31,882 bases of DNA from positions 1-31,882 of the forward strand of contig JBAVJZ010000202.1 of NCBI GenBank assembly GCA_049688015.1, given 5' to 3'. The DNA comes from CSP1-8 sp049688015 (GTDB taxonomy: Bacteria > Desulfobacterota > Deferrimicrobia > Deferrimicrobiales > Deferrimicrobiaceae). Position numbers and translations under genes: made by a program. Position 1 is the stretch's first letter, and the number at the start of each line of letters is the position of its first letter. Of the stretch, positions 16,357 through 24,255 are shown piece by piece. The notes below the pieces were generated by a model that saw only the letters and a program-made list of their open reading frames with translations, searched no databases and was not told where the DNA came from.

Positions 16357-17590
16357 TCATGAACGGGCGAAGCGCCTTCGGCTTTTGCGGCTCCAGGTTT
16401 GTGGGAGGAGCGGGGCGAAGGCCGGACCGGTACGGCTGGTCTTCCACGACCTTGAGATGCCTGCGGATCAGCTGTTCGATCGCCGCGATAAACGGGCGCT
16501 CCCCGATATCGCAGAACGACAGGGCGATCCCCGACGCGCCCGCGCGCCCCGTACGGCCGGTGCGATGGACGTACGATTCGGGTTCGTTGGGCAGATCGTA
16601 ATTCAGCACGTGGGACAGCCCCACGATGTCCAGGCCCCGGGCGGCGATGTCGGTCGCTACCAGGACCCGAGACTTTCCGCGCCGGAAATTCTCCAACGCG
16701 CGTTCCCTCGCATTCTGCGTCTTGTCTCCGTGGATCGCCTCCGTGGGAATGCGGACCCGGGCAAGATGCCTCGCGACCCGATCGGCACCGTGCCTCGTCT
16801 TCGTGAACACAAGGACGTTCCGAAGCGCCGGGTCGGCCAGAAGGTGCTGGAGCAGCGCCGCCTTGTCGTGTTTCTCCACGAAGTACAGGAAGTGGTCCAC
16901 GGCCTCCGGGGCGGGCTCCTGTGGTGTAACCGCCACCATAACGGGGTCGCGCAGGATCGTGTCCGCCAGCCTCCGGATGTCCCCGGGGATCGTGGCGGAG
17001 AAAAAGAGGGACTGGCGACGCCGGGGCAGCTTGTCGACCAGCCGGCGTATGTCGCGTATGAAACCCATGTCGAGCATCCGGTCGGCTTCGTCCAGGACGA
17101 AGATCTCGATCGACCCCAGCGTTACCAGACCCTGTGACATCAGGTCGAGGAGCCGGCCGGGGGTGGCCACGAGAATGTCCACGCCCTCCCGAAGCGCCCG
17201 CTCCTGCGGAACCTGGCTGACCCCTCCGTAGACGACGGTTTGCGTAAGTGCGGTGTGCTTCCCGTATTCGCGGAAACTCTCACTGATCTGGATGGCCAGC
17301 TCCCGCGTGGGCGTAAGTATCAGCGCGCGGACAGGTCGGAGGCTTTTCCCCTTCCCTCTTCTTCGGGAAGGTCGCCTTTCCTCTGCGCAACCCGCCTGGC
17401 CAAGCTTTTCCAGGATGGGAAGCGCGAAGGCCGCGGTCTTCCCCGTTCCGGTCTGGGCGCACCCCAGCAGGTCTTTCCCCGCCATCACGTGGGGGATGGC
17501 CTTCTCCTGAATCGGTGTGGGAACCGTGTATTTCCTCGCCGCAACCGCACGCAGCAGATCCGGCGAAAATCCAAAATCGGAAAACGTCAT
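16304..17590 (-). CDS. rhlE: RhlE-type DEAD-box ATP-dependent RNA helicase
   Basis: 428 residues from the ATG at 17590 (GGAGG 8 bases upstream); the frame opens further back but without homology. All helicase motifs are present: the F-x-F plus Q motif region (TFSDFGFSP...PTPIQEKAIP), AQTGTGKT (45-52), PTRELA (94-99), ATPGRLLDL (142-150), DEAD (167-170), SAT (198-200), ATDIAARGLDI and HRTGRTGR. A short basic insert follows motif I (about 68-85, EERRPSRRRGKGK), and the C-terminal tail is short. RhlE proteins remodel RNA in ribosome assembly and RNA decay. The 289-base upstream gap holds an imperfect dyad (17773-17791) and no other gene. Confidence 0.95.
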   Translation of the reverse strand: MTFSDFGFSPDLLRAVAARKYTVPTPIQEKAIPHVMAGKDLLGCAQTGTGKTAAFALPILEKLGQAGCAEERRPSRRRGKGKSLRPVRALILTPTRELAIQISESFREYGKHTALTQTVVYGGVSQVPQERALREGVDILVATPGRLLDLMSQGLVTLGSIEIFVLDEADRMLDMGFIRDIRRLVDKLPRRRQSLFFSATIPGDIRRLADTILRDPVMVAVTPQEPAPEAVDHFLYFVEKHDKAALLQHLLADPALRNVLVFTKTRHGADRVARHLARVRIPTEAIHGDKTQNARERALENFRRGKSRVLVATDIAARGLDIVGLSHVLNYDLPNEPESYVHRTGRTGRAGASGIALSFCDIGERPFIAAIEQLIRRHLKVVEDQPYRSGLRPAPPTNLEPQKPKALRPFMISVEELFGGSRREGFAG

Positions 17591-17772
17591 TCCTGTTCCT
17601 CCAGTACAAATCATCTGTCCGGGTGCACCCTGTGCTGGCGCCGTCCGGCTTGTTGGGATGCCGAATCTTACGGGAAATGTGTCGTCCGACCGTGAGGAGA
17701 GAGAGAACCGTTTCTGCGGTGGGACCGCTTCCGGCTCATTTCCGACGTGTGATCCAACAAAATTGATATAGG

Positions 17773-17791
17773 ATTGCACGTAATGCGCAAT
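17773..17791. promoter_or_regulatory. Imperfect dyad upstream of rhlE
   Basis: ATTGCAC-GTAAT-GCGCAAT: 7-bp arms with one mismatch around a 5-base centre, about 180 bases upstream of the rhlE start. Its core is nearly the same as TTGCACCGTAATGC (12732-12745) in the efflux upstream region. It may be an operator; no regulator is identified. Confidence 0.35.
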
Positions 17792-17879
17792 TAGGCAAGG
17801 AAAGACTTTCTTCCTTCCCGGGACGTCCGCTCGCTCCCTCGTAACCGCGAAGAGAAAAATCCCGCCATGCCCGGATCGG

Positions 17880-18617
17880 TCACGGCTTCTCCGCGGACTT
17901 TTCCTTCCCGGAGGAATTCCCCTCCGCCTCCGGTTTGATCGACACCAGCTCGACGTCGAAGATGAGAGTCGTGTTCGGCCCGATCGGCCCGGCGCCCCGC
18001 TCCCCGTAGGCAAGCTCGGGCGGGACGAAGATCTGCCACTTGTCCCCGACCTTCATCCGCTGGAGCGCCTCGGTCCATCCGGCGATCACGCCGTTGACCG
18101 GGAACACCGCCGTCTGCCCCCGCTTGTTCGAACTGTCGAACTCATTCCCGTCAATGAAGGTGCCGCGGTAGTTGGTCTCCACCGTATCGGTTATTTTCGG
18201 GGAAGCGCCGTTTCCCGACTGGATGACCTTGTACTGCAACCCGCTCGGCAGGGAGATCACGCCCTCCTTCTTCATGTTCTCGGCCAGGAACGCCTCCCCT
18301 TCCTTCTTGTTCTTCTCCGCATCCTGCTTCCTGCGCTCGAGGGCCTTTTCCCGCAACTCCTGCTGGAGGGCCGCCAGCGTCTCGCGCGCCTCCTCGTCGG
18401 AGAGAAGGGTTTCCCCGCCGGACATCGCGTCTTTCACACCACGCGCGAGCATGTCGGCGTCGACATCGAGCGACTGCCTCTTCAGGTTGTTGCCGATGTC
18501 CATCCCGATGCTGTAGCTGATCTTATCCTTCTGGTTTGCAAGCTTCGGTGCCTCTTCCGCGCTGACATGAACTGCCATAAGCAGTGCGGCCGCCGCGATC
18601 AACCAACGGAATTTCAT
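17880..18617 (-). CDS. Periplasmic FKBP-type peptidyl-prolyl cis-trans isomerase (FkpA/Mip-like)
   Basis: 245 residues. Signal peptide 1-20 (cleavage after VSA), then the N-terminal FKBP dimerisation domain (about 28-115; DKISYSIGMDIGNNLKRQSL, then a Glu/Lys-rich helix). The FKBP domain (about 125-228) has VNGVIAGWTEALQRMKVGDK, the proline-pocket strand WQIFVPPELAYGERGAG and the end FDVELVSI. The tail is Lys/Glu-rich. It speeds proline isomerisation and chaperones envelope proteins. The ATG at 18617 has AGGAG 6 bases upstream; the open frame continues far upstream, but only this start gives a secretion signal. There is no lipobox, so it is probably soluble. Confidence 0.93.
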   Translation of the reverse strand: MKFRWLIAAAALLMAVHVSAEEAPKLANQKDKISYSIGMDIGNNLKRQSLDVDADMLARGVKDAMSGGETLLSDEEARETLAALQQELREKALERRKQDAEKNKKEGEAFLAENMKKEGVISLPSGLQYKVIQSGNGASPKITDTVETNYRGTFIDGNEFDSSNKRGQTAVFPVNGVIAGWTEALQRMKVGDKWQIFVPPELAYGERGAGPIGPNTTLIFDVELVSIKPEAEGNSSGKEKSAEKP

Positions 18618-18799
18618 CGATGCTCCTTTCCGGTTCCGCTCAGGAATTGTCTGCCTCCCGTTGCACCGTCCCGGGGCAGGGACGGCGAATAACCCAATCA
18701 GTATATGCCAGGGGGAGGCGAAGGAAACCACTTCCCGCCTCTTTTCCTTCGGGCGGCCAATATCCACGCCCTCCACGATGAATACGCGATCCGCGGGGC

Positions 18800-19900
18800 C
18801 TACCCCCCCTTTCGCATTCCCGGCGGGACCCTTCCGAACAGGTGCCCCGTCCTCAGAACCGGTTTGCCGTCGAGGAAAAGTTCCCCTTCCTCCCGAAGGT
18901 CCTTGATCATGTCCCAGTGGACGGCGGAGCGGTTCCTTCCGCCCGACTCGGGGTAGGATCGACCGACGGCCAGATGGATCGTTCCCCCCATCTTCTCGTC
19001 CAGCAGGATGTCGCGGGTGAACTCGGTCACCCCCGCGTTTGCGCCGATCCCGAACTCGCCCAACCGGCACGCACCGGCGTCCGCGGCGAGCATCTCCCGG
19101 AGATACGATTCGTTCTTCTCCGCGGTGGCCTCCACGACCTTCCCTTCCCGGAACGTCAGCCGGATCCCCGACACCTCGCGACCTCCCGCGATCGCGGGGA
19201 ATTCGAAAAAGATCTTCCCCTCGACCGACGTCTCCACGGGACCCGTGAAGATCTCCCCGTCCGGCATGTTGTACTCCCCCGCGCACGGGATCGCCTTCCG
19301 ACCCCGGATCGAGAACGCGAGGTCGGTCTCCTTTCCGACGATACGGACCTCCCGGCTTTTCTCCAGGATCCGCTTCGCACGCCGCAGCAACTTCGCCATC
19401 GCGGGCCAGTCCTGTGAAACAGCCCTGTAGTAGAACCGTTCGTACTCCGGAAGCGACCGGTCGCATTCCTGGGCGAGCGCCTCGGTGGGGAAGTTGGTCA
19501 GGACCCACCGGACCCGGCGGAGGACGATCTCGGAGATCGGTTGGAGCGTCTTCCGCCTGTCGGCCATCCGCTTGGGGGGAATGTGGCTCAAGTGCCTGGT
19601 GTTCGCCGGTGCGAGAATGATGATGTCGGCGTCGATCCTCTTCGCCTCGTACAGCCTGGTCGGCGGAAGGTGACGGATCTGTTCCCCGGAAGCCTCCTCG
19701 AAGAAGATCCGTCCGGCCTCCTCGAACCCGATCGCCAAAAGCGGGTGCGCCCCCGCGCGCAGCGCCTCGCGGTAGACCGCGAGGGCGAGTGGCCGGGACA
19801 GTTCGCTTCCCGAGATCCGGACGATCTCTCCCCGTTTCGCCTTGACCGAATGTCCGACGAGGATTTCCGCCAGCCGGTTTACCTGCTTTTCAGAGGCCAT
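18800..19900 (-). CDS. M29-family aminopeptidase (AmpS/AmpT-like)
   Basis: 366 residues, close to the family length of about 370-410. The ATG at 19900 follows AAGGAG. The metal-binding set of M29 is complete and correctly spaced: E216 (PDGEIF), E282 (GEFGIG), H309 (GGTIHLA), Y316 (RSYPE), H328 and D330 (AVHWDM). These cytoplasmic enzymes remove N-terminal residues with cobalt, zinc or manganese. The start overlaps the stop of the DUF4139 gene by 11 bases (19890-19900), so the two are co-transcribed. A 182-base gap separates it from the FKBP gene; I see nothing certain in that gap. Confidence 0.93.
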   Translation of the reverse strand: MASEKQVNRLAEILVGHSVKAKRGEIVRISGSELSRPLALAVYREALRAGAHPLLAIGFEEAGRIFFEEASGEQIRHLPPTRLYEAKRIDADIIILAPANTRHLSHIPPKRMADRRKTLQPISEIVLRRVRWVLTNFPTEALAQECDRSLPEYERFYYRAVSQDWPAMAKLLRRAKRILEKSREVRIVGKETDLAFSIRGRKAIPCAGEYNMPDGEIFTGPVETSVEGKIFFEFPAIAGGREVSGIRLTFREGKVVEATAEKNESYLREMLAADAGACRLGEFGIGANAGVTEFTRDILLDEKMGGTIHLAVGRSYPESGGRNRSAVHWDMIKDLREEGELFLDGKPVLRTGHLFGRVPPGMRKGG

Positions 19901-21512
19901 AAATCTCCTTGTCCGCCGGGTACTCCACCGTGAAAGAGAGCCCCAGTACCTTTTTTTCTCCGGCCGCAAGCGAAAACTCCCACTTGACCTCGCCTTGTTC
20001 CCCTGTCTTCCCGCCGCCGGCAATCTCCACATCCCTCACCACGATGTCCTTGTGCCCGGGGACCGGAACCTGGTCCAGGACGGTGAGAGGCACCGTATCC
20101 TTCCGGAAGTTCTGGGCCGTGATCTCGTACCGGAACCGCACCCGCTTCACGCGGGAGAAGACTCCTCCGTCTTCCCGCTTCCGCTCCCGCTCCCTTCGCT
20201 TCACCGGGACAGACGGGTCCTTCCCGAAGTCGATCCGGAACTCCTCGCCCTCCGGGATGTCCGGGAGGCGCCCCCTCCCCACATACGCATCTTCCAGAAA
20301 GAGCGCGGCCGGAGACGCGAACACTGGCAGTCCGGTCTCGTTTCGGCCGTCCGCCACGAGGAACGCGTCGTCGGTCACCCTCGGGATGGAACGCCACGCA
20401 ACCTTCGTCTTCTGCTCCTGGCGGGTAAGGGAAAACATCTTCTTCTCCCCGTCGCCGGGAAGGGATTGCCGCCCCTCCAGGATCACCTCGAACGATGCAA
20501 ACCTTTTCTGCGGCGGAGGAGCTCCCGCTGCATGTTCTGCCGCTTTTTCTTCCACCGCATCCATCGCCGCCATTCCGCTCTTCCCGCTCACGGATCCCAA
20601 CGGGCGGGCCACTGGCGGCTGGCGGAAATCGATGTCCCAGGGGGGAAGAGGAGGCAATTGCGCCATCCGGCCCGGACGCGCGGTCGAAAAGGTGAAGACC
20701 GCCTTCTCCCAGTCCTCGCCCGTACGCTGCCAGGCCTCCCCGACGAGCTCGAAGGCGAGGTCGCCCTCCGCCGGGCGAAGCCGGAGGTTGTATCGGGGAA
20801 CGAACCCGGCCGCGGGGACCAGATACGTGACGGCGATGCGCCCCTTCGCAGGGCGGTCCAGCTCGATCCGCACCGCCTTTTCCTGCTTCGGGCGGGGATT
20901 GCGGATCTTGTCCAACTCCTGTTTGGCCGCGAGGATCTCCCTGTCGAGTTCCCGTATCTTCCCCTCCTGGTCGAAGACCATGCCGTCGATTTCCCGGTCG
21001 CGGTCACGGTACAGGGAGAGCGCCCCCTCCACTTCGGCGGCGGTCAGCCGCGACGGTTGCATTTTCCCCTTCCCCGTTTCCTCTTCCCCGCCGGAATAGA
21101 TCGAAACAACGCCACGCTCCAGGAGATTCTTTTCACGCTGGAATGCCTGGATTTCCGTCTCTGAAAGGCGTTTCTGGGCTGTCAGGTCCTCGATCCGCCG
21201 TTCCAGTTCCTTCACGCGCTCGTCCACCGGCTCAGTCCGGTACAGGTCATCGATGGACACTCCCGTGATCCGCGCACCGCCGGTTTCGACTTTCGCCGCG
21301 AGAGAGTCCGGCAGCATATTGGGGGTCAACCCCGGGAGTACGATGGTGTCCTCCGGTCTGTCCAGCGCAACGATGCGGGTGACCTCGGCCATGTCCGGGT
21401 AAAGCACCACCCGGTCGACGCGGGAAGGGTATTCGGCGGAGAAGGCGGGCAAGGAAAGGGCGGATGCCAGCAATACGATCGTCAGCGTGATCGGGACCGT
21501 GTGTCTCCGCAT
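19890..21512 (-). CDS. DUF4139 (MuiA-like, mucoidy-inhibitor family) exported protein
   Basis: 540 residues. The signal peptide ends near residue 26 (LPAFSA). A DUF4140-like N-terminal part (RVDRVVLYPDMAEVTRIVAL, about 32-51) is followed by a long coiled coil (about 98-215; VKELERRIEDLTAQKRLSET onward). The DUF4139 beta-rich domain begins with VTYLVPAAGFVPRYNLRL and continues to RYEITAQNFRKDTVPLTVLDQVPVP and the C-terminal LGLSFTVEYPADKEIYGL. The family is widespread in bacteria but its molecular role is not settled. The start codon has AGGTGGGAG upstream. It ends inside the M29 start region; 122 bases with nothing recognisable separate it from the DUF2889 gene. Confidence 0.88.
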   Translation of the reverse strand: MRRHTVPITLTIVLLASALSLPAFSAEYPSRVDRVVLYPDMAEVTRIVALDRPEDTIVLPGLTPNMLPDSLAAKVETGGARITGVSIDDLYRTEPVDERVKELERRIEDLTAQKRLSETEIQAFQREKNLLERGVVSIYSGGEEETGKGKMQPSRLTAAEVEGALSLYRDRDREIDGMVFDQEGKIRELDREILAAKQELDKIRNPRPKQEKAVRIELDRPAKGRIAVTYLVPAAGFVPRYNLRLRPAEGDLAFELVGEAWQRTGEDWEKAVFTFSTARPGRMAQLPPLPPWDIDFRQPPVARPLGSVSGKSGMAAMDAVEEKAAEHAAGAPPPQKRFASFEVILEGRQSLPGDGEKKMFSLTRQEQKTKVAWRSIPRVTDDAFLVADGRNETGLPVFASPAALFLEDAYVGRGRLPDIPEGEEFRIDFGKDPSVPVKRRERERKREDGGVFSRVKRVRFRYEITAQNFRKDTVPLTVLDQVPVPGHKDIVVRDVEIAGGGKTGEQGEVKWEFSLAAGEKKVLGLSFTVEYPADKEIYGL

Positions 21513-21634
21513 CTCCCACCTCGCTTTGCCAGGGTATCGGACGCCGCGACGCGGCAGCTTCCGGAGAGCATGGCCCCCGCGGTAATGGAACACCGGACGG
21601 CGGAAAAGGTTCCCGGGGCGCAGCGGAAAGTGCG

Positions 21635-22231
21635 TCACTTCCCTCCCTTGACCGCCTCGATCGCCTCCCTCTTCCGGCTGGCCTCCTCGATCTTTTTCAG
21701 GGCGCGTCTCTGCACCTCGTCGTCCGCGGACGCCCGGTTGAAGGCGTAGCAGGTATCGGCAAGGATCGGCGAGGCGAGACCCATCTGGCGGTTCTCTTCC
21801 AGATCCAGGGAAAGCACCCCGTTCCATTGCTGGTCGACGATGCTGTAGGAACCGACGAAGATCGCACGGAAGGTCGACTCGAGCATCTCGTAGACGTGGG
21901 TGCATCCGACGTTCCGGGGGATCCGCTCCTTTACCTTCTTCAGGCCCCCCCGTTCCAGCACGGAGATCCCCGCGAGTTCCGAAAGCATCTCCAGCGGTTT
22001 CTCCTCGCAGCACGGGTAGGGGATCCGGTCCATCTTTCCCGCGATCTCCACGATGCGGTACGCGTCGTCCAGAAGGAGCGCGAGATTCAGGTCGTGGTAG
22101 TCGTCGTGCATCCGGGTGAGGGCCAGGATCTTCCCCTCATCCAGCTTGTACATCTCGCACTTGACGATCCGCCCGAAGACCTGCTTGTGATGTTTGGCCA
22201 GGCCCTTGATCGCCTCGTAGTCCCGATTCAT
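21635..22231 (-). CDS. DUF2889 domain protein
   Basis: 198 residues from an ATG at 22231 that overlaps the endonuclease IV stop (ATGA, 22228-22231), with GGAGGAAGAGA upstream. Typical DUF2889 segments are RMHDDYHDLNLALLLDDAYRI (approximate), GKMDRIPYPCCEEKPLEML, LAGISVLERGGLKKV and GCTHVYEMLE. The conserved acidic residues, Cys-Cys pair and Cys-Thr-His could bind a metal. No signal peptide. The family has no firmly established function; some members lie in aromatic or CoA-ester catabolic regions, but nothing here supports that role. Confidence 0.85.
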   Translation of the reverse strand: MNRDYEAIKGLAKHHKQVFGRIVKCEMYKLDEGKILALTRMHDDYHDLNLALLLDDAYRIVEIAGKMDRIPYPCCEEKPLEMLSELAGISVLERGGLKKVKERIPRNVGCTHVYEMLESTFRAIFVGSYSIVDQQWNGVLSLDLEENRQMGLASPILADTCYAFNRASADDEVQRRALKKIEEASRKREAIEAVKGGK

Positions 22232-23142
22232 CTTCTCTTCCTCCCGGCGGCACACAGGTTCCTGAGCACGGCCAGGTTTTGGATGTCCCTCTCGAACTCG
22301 TCGTTTCCGTCCTTGGGCGTCTCCAGCAGCATCGGCAGCTTGCGCAATTCCGGGTGCGTCAGGATGCGGCGGAATCCGGGAAGCCCGATCTGTCCTTCCC
22401 CTATGTGGAAATGCCGGTCCACCCGGCTGCCGAGAGCCGTCTTCGAGTCGTTCAGGTGCCACATGCGGACGAGCGGGAGGATCCCGTGGCGGGTGAGCTC
22501 TTCGAGCAGCCCCTCCCACCCTTTTTCACCCGATATATCATAACCCGCCTCGAAAAGGTGGGCGCTGTCGAGGCACACGGCCACGTCGGACGGCGCCCCG
22601 GACGCGTCGATCACGCGGCGGATTTGCTCCATCGTCCGGCCGATCGAGTTTCCTTGCCCCGCGGTGTTCTCCAGGAGAAGGGTTACTCCCTCGGGGAACC
22701 GGCCGAACGTGCGCAGGGCGTTCGCGATGCGCTCCTCCCCCGTCTCCTCCGGGTCCTCCCCCGACGATCCGGGGTGCATGACGAGGTACGGGACGCCAAG
22801 CATCGCCGCGCGCGACACCTCGTCCTCCAGCGCGTAGAGCGAACGCGTCCTTACGGCCTCTTTGGCGGAGGCAAGGTTGATCAGGTAGGCGCAATGGATG
22901 GCGACTGTCCGGACACCCGTGCGGGCGCTCTCTTGGCGGAAGGCCCCGGCCTCCTCCTCCCCGAGGGCCTTCCCCGTCCAGCGGGTGTTCTGCTTGGAGA
23001 AGATCTGAAGAACATCCGCCCCGATCCGCACGCCCCGGCCCGGTGCGGTGACAAGACCCCCCGCCACCGATACGTGTGCGCCGAGCGGGGGAGCTGCCTT
23101 CTTCCCCGGGGGTGCGGCTACTCTTCCGCGAGCCGGTGGCAC
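22228..23142 (-). CDS. nfo: Endonuclease IV (AP endonuclease, Nfo)
   Basis: About 304 residues. The TIM-barrel AP endonuclease motifs are in order: LGAHVSVAGG, VAIHCAYLINLAS, YLVMHPGSSGE (zinc His), TLLLENTAGQGNSIG (zinc Glu), VCLDSAHLFEAGYD (zinc Asp and His), MWHLNDSKTALGSRVDRHFHIGEG (zinc ligands) and LLETP (zinc Glu). It cuts DNA 5' to abasic sites. The start is uncertain: no ATG lies near the conserved N-terminus. The GTG at 23142 is the nearest usable start, 19 residues before LGAHVS; it overlaps the cytochrome gene by 25 bases and lacks a clear Shine-Dalgarno, so translation is probably coupled. An upstream in-frame ATG at 23361 would run the whole length of the cytochrome gene in another frame and is unlikely. 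Confidence 0.92.
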   Translation of the reverse strand: MPPARGRVAAPPGKKAAPPLGAHVSVAGGLVTAPGRGVRIGADVLQIFSKQNTRWTGKALGEEEAGAFRQESARTGVRTVAIHCAYLINLASAKEAVRTRSLYALEDEVSRAAMLGVPYLVMHPGSSGEDPEETGEERIANALRTFGRFPEGVTLLLENTAGQGNSIGRTMEQIRRVIDASGAPSDVAVCLDSAHLFEAGYDISGEKGWEGLLEELTRHGILPLVRMWHLNDSKTALGSRVDRHFHIGEGQIGLPGFRRILTHPELRKLPMLLETPKDGNDEFERDIQNLAVLRNLCAAGRKRR

Positions 23143-23354
23143 TGGCGGCAGTTCTTTTTGCGGAGCGGGTGCTCCTTGGTCATCGGAAACTGTTTTCCGT
23201 CGTCGTGGCAGGAGAAGCACTCCGTATCGGAAGAGGCCGACAGGTGGGGCGGAGTCCGGGACAGAAACCGCTGGCGCCCCGTCAGGGAGAGAACGACGAG
23301 AAACCCGATGATCACGACCACCATGAGCAGGAAATGGATGTCCCTGGTCTTCAT
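23118..23354 (-). CDS. Small membrane-anchored dihaem c-type cytochrome
   Basis: 78 residues. One N-terminal TM helix (about 8-25, FLLMVVVIIGFLVVLSL) acts as a membrane anchor. A periplasmic part follows with two haem-attachment motifs, C46-x2-C49-H50 (CFSCH) and C69-x2-C72-H73 (CRQCH). H37 and H62 are possible distal axial ligands. The protein resembles a stripped-down multihaem electron carrier. AGGGG lies 7 bases before the ATG. Its 3' end overlaps the likely endonuclease IV start by 25 bases, so a redox protein and a DNA-repair enzyme share a transcript. Electron-transfer partners are not in the window. Confidence 0.85.
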   Translation of the reverse strand: MKTRDIHFLLMVVVIIGFLVVLSLTGRQRFLSRTPPHLSASSDTECFSCHDDGKQFPMTKEHPLRKKNCRQCHRLAEE

Positions 23355-23404
23355 CGATCACCCCTTCGGCAGGCTCGTCCGCAAGAAATGCGCAAGGAAC
23401 GATT

Positions 23405-23419
23405 GTAGGGCGGCCCTAC
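23405..23419. promoter_or_regulatory. Perfect 15-bp palindrome in the divergent cytochrome / 65-aa protein gap
   Basis: GTAGGGC-G-GCCCTAC: 7-bp perfect arms around one base. It lies between the two divergent genes and about 24 bases upstream of the plus-strand -35, in operator position. No T-run follows closely enough for a terminator. Confidence 0.4.
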
Positions 23420-23442
23420 CGAAAATAAAACCTGTTTTTTTG

Positions 23443-23471
23443 TTGATTATTTCAGAATTTTGTTTTATATA
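23443..23471 (+). promoter_or_regulatory. Promoter for the 65-aa protein
   Basis: TTGATT (23443-23448), 17 bases, TATATA (23466-23471), in an AT-rich island. Transcription would start near 23478, about 28 bases before the ATG at 23506. Confidence 0.5.
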
Positions 23472-23505
23472 AGAGGTAGTTCTTGCCGAAACGGTGGGGG
23501 TGCGT

Positions 23506-23703
23506 ATGAGAAACGTCACCGTGTACCGTGTCGATTACGTCAGGAAGATGAAAGTTCCCATTGGTATGGTGGTGGAGCGCCGCGTGAAAGAAAGGGGCGA
23601 CAATATCATCGGGCTCTTGCGGCTGGCGAGAAAAATGTTTTCCACCTCCGCGGAGGAAGCGTTTCATATCGCCGTCGACCCTTCGGGAGCCAGCGCTCCC
23701 TGA
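23506..23703 (+). CDS. Small conserved-looking protein of unknown function (65 aa)
   Basis: 65 residues: MRNVTVYRVDYVRKMKVPIG, then a basic stretch VVERRVKERGDN, an amphipathic helix (IIGLLRLARKMF) and an acidic end (TSAEEAFHIAVDP). Net positive; no signal peptide or membrane helix. The ATG at 23506 is preceded by GGTGGGGG; a GTG four codons earlier (23494) is possible. The composition and a promoter at the right distance support a real gene. I recall similar small proteins in deltaproteobacterial genomes but cannot name a family. It stands alone between two 15-bp palindromes. Confidence 0.7.
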   Translation: MRNVTVYRVDYVRKMKVPIGMVVERRVKERGDNIIGLLRLARKMFSTSAEEAFHIAVDPSGASAP

Positions 23704-23814
23704 TACGACGGTCTGCCCGACCGATCTCCCGGCAAGATTCGGATACCCGTTCGTAAGGATGGACTTCTCGTAGGCTGCGGATCAGGGACGGGAGCCGGGC
23801 GGTTGGTACGTGCC

Positions 23815-23829
23815 GAGCCGATTCGGCTC
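23815..23829. terminator. Perfect palindrome between two convergent genes, possible terminator
   Basis: GAGCCGA-T-TCGGCTC, 7-bp arms, folding as a 5-bp stem with a 5-base loop. A pyrimidine-rich stretch (CCTCCCTTCATCCTTTT) follows on the plus strand. Position between convergent stops (23703 and 23854) suits transcript ends from either side, but the T-tract is poor. Confidence 0.35.
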
Positions 23830-23853
23830 CCTCCCTTCATCCTTTTCCCGTTT

Positions 23854-24216
23854 CTATGCCCTCCCGGCGGAAGGTTTTGTCTTCCGCGGTTCCTTCTCCT
23901 CCGGAAAACCCGCAATTTTCAGGTATTCGTCCCGTATATGCTGCCGGAAATTCCGGATAGCGAATTTCCCCCCTGCCTCATCCCCCGTCCCCCCTTCCTC
24001 CGAGGGGCGCAGGAGTTCGTAGTAGCGGACCCCGGTGGCGGTCGCGTAGGATCTCGAGGGGACGAGCACCGTGGGGCCCTCTCCCTTCTTCGACCTCCAG
24101 ACCGAACATCCTACCAGTTTCAGTCCGGAAAGAATTCCTTCCTCAAAGTGGATCTCCACGTCCGCAAGTTTCGATTCCGGTGCAGCGCCTTGATTCAACA
24201 GGTAATGCATCCGCAT
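23854..24216 (-). CDS. Small protein, possibly SpoVG-like nucleic-acid-binding
   Basis: 120 residues with a near-perfect Shine-Dalgarno (AAGGAGGT, 8 bases before the ATG at 24216). The layout is a beta-rich core (LADVEIHFEEGILSGLKLVG, CSVWRSKKGEGPTVLVPSRS), then YYELLRPSEEG, then a helix (IRNFRQHIRDEYLKIAG) and a charged tail. A strand meander with a V-P-S-R turn followed by an I-x-x-E-Y helix recalls SpoVG, a DNA/RNA-binding regulator, but the match is weak and is an inference. No signal peptide. The upstream gap holds five GCRAAC cores (24256-24350) that could be its own binding sites. Confidence 0.75.
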   Translation of the reverse strand: MRMHYLLNQGAAPESKLADVEIHFEEGILSGLKLVGCSVWRSKKGEGPTVLVPSRSYATATGVRYYELLRPSEEGGTGDEAGGKFAIRNFRQHIRDEYLKIAGFPEEKEPRKTKPSAGRA

Positions 24217-24255
24217 GGCCGAACCTCCTTCGGTCAGGATTTGGCAGTATGCGGG

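Noticed and set aside
17851..17876. Intrinsic terminator after the FKBP gene
   Set aside because: A T-run (ATTTTT on the minus strand) is present, but the preceding GC-rich sequence pairs over only about 4 bases.
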